A DNA stretch of 64,000 bases from Paraspadella gotoi (taxonomy: Eukaryota; Chaetognatha), in NCBI GenBank assembly GCA_051294375.1, contig CM119266.1:20342341-20406340 (forward strand), given 5' to 3'. Below the pieces are notes generated by a model. The model saw only the letters and a program-made list of their open reading frames with translations. It did not search any database and was not told the DNA's origin. The position numbers and the translations under genes were made by a program. How positions within the stretch are numbered: position 1 is the first letter of the stretch; each line of letters opens with the position of its first letter. Of this stretch, positions 63,289 to 64,000 are shown piece by piece.

Positions 63289-64000
63289 CTGTGAAATTTA
63301 ACGAGTTAACAGAACATTCTGAATAATATACAGAGTAAATACAATTCATTTGCGTTTTTAGCAAGTTTTAAAAAAATGTGCCCCAAATAAAAACCGCATG
63401 AAATTTAATGAATACCAAGGCAAACATTTGCGAATTGAAAAACGCTGTTGGAAGCGGCCTCCAAAGACTTCAACGCAGGAAATGGAAGAAAAAAAAGTGC
63501 GAGCGGGCGCAAATGAAAAACGGGCGAACGAAAAAGGGAGCGAAGTAGATTCTTATTAGAACGAACTGGCGTGAGGGCAAGAAAGAGCGATCAAGTGTTA
63601 GAATACAGAAAAAGCTAATCCAGAATTGTAAGAAAGAGGACAATCACGTTGGAAGAAAAAGTTTTTGAAACTGTAGCGAAAAGCTATGTCGCTTAAGAAT
63701 GTATATGTTGTTGTTTTAAATACCAAGGAAAACGCTATGGATTAATGAGAAGACTAGTAGAGAGAGAACTGAATAAATGGCCAATATTCATAGGGAGTCA
63801 GCCATGGAGGAAAATGAATCAGGCCGGGAAGGAGGTTTCAAAAAATCCTCAGACTGAAACCAGATAATCGAATCCTTTACAATTTCTTTTCCCATCGTGC
63901 TATGGTCGGTCAGTCCGCTTGCTGATGAATCAATTAAAAAGACAAGACTGCCAATTGATTTTTTTAATTGTTACTCATTAATTCTTTTTTCTCTCAAAGA
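63289..64000. other. Upstream cadherin intron
   Basis: No further exon with a DXND or LDRE-type motif was recognised in this stretch, so earlier exons lie beyond the window. Confidence 0.5.

Overview
The window is nuclear DNA of an animal, most likely an invertebrate bilaterian. The genes are split by GT-AG introns, and the proteins are metazoan: a classical cadherin with a beta-catenin-binding tail, a reelin-repeat/EGF protein, a RUN-domain RUFY protein and a TP53INP autophagy/stress protein. Two cytosolic-type tRNA-Cys genes are also present. The phylum cannot be fixed from the sequence. It is a draft assembly, with an N block at 1-175 and two 25-N gaps at 12960-12984 and 33224-33248, both beside GA microsatellites. 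(GA)n/(CT)n tracts of 50-130 bp are very abundant.

Layout. At 1.2-3.3 kb (+) lies a two-exon gene for a secreted, very acidic, low-complexity protein. From 3.3 to 20.8 kb I see no convincing multi-exon gene. That stretch holds microsatellites, CpG-rich patches and a giant inverted duplication with two ~3.4-kb arms (about 9.15-12.69 and 12.99-16.40 kb) facing each other across an N gap. At 20.8-25.0 kb (-) is a complete 12-exon RUFY-like gene that ends without a FYVE finger. 25.0-29.2 kb is AT-rich and gene-poor. At 29.2-31.6 kb (-) is a complete 6-exon TP53INP gene. 31.9-32.3 kb is a 340-bp hairpin element.

At 35.4-44.6 kb (+) is a roughly 19-exon gene alternating reelin subrepeats with EGF domains. 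Two tRNA-Cys genes and a foldback transposon with hAT-like features sit in its introns. 44.7-49.2 kb is repeat-rich: copies of a dispersed element, a TA-flanked MITE and a second foldback element. At 49.5-50.5 kb (+) is a small 4-exon gene of unknown family. From 52.4 kb to beyond the tested exons at 63.2 kb (-) is the 3' two thirds of a classical cadherin. It carries a duplicated, apparently mutually exclusive pair of exons for the juxtamembrane/transmembrane segment, and an open reading frame that continues in frame for about 200 codons past its TAG stop.

How the parts relate. No operon-like grouping is visible; the genes are independent cell-adhesion, matrix, endosome-traffic and autophagy genes. 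The most noteworthy items are the alternative cadherin membrane exons, the putative readthrough tail, the unusual reelin/EGF architecture with an exon bracketed by complementary CT/GA tracts, the telomere-like MITE family, and the inverted duplication. The duplication's arms differ mainly by single-base indels, which suggests an assembly or haplotype artefact. Splice sites were chosen by eye from GT/AG signals, reading phase and family homology, and coordinates may be off by one base.
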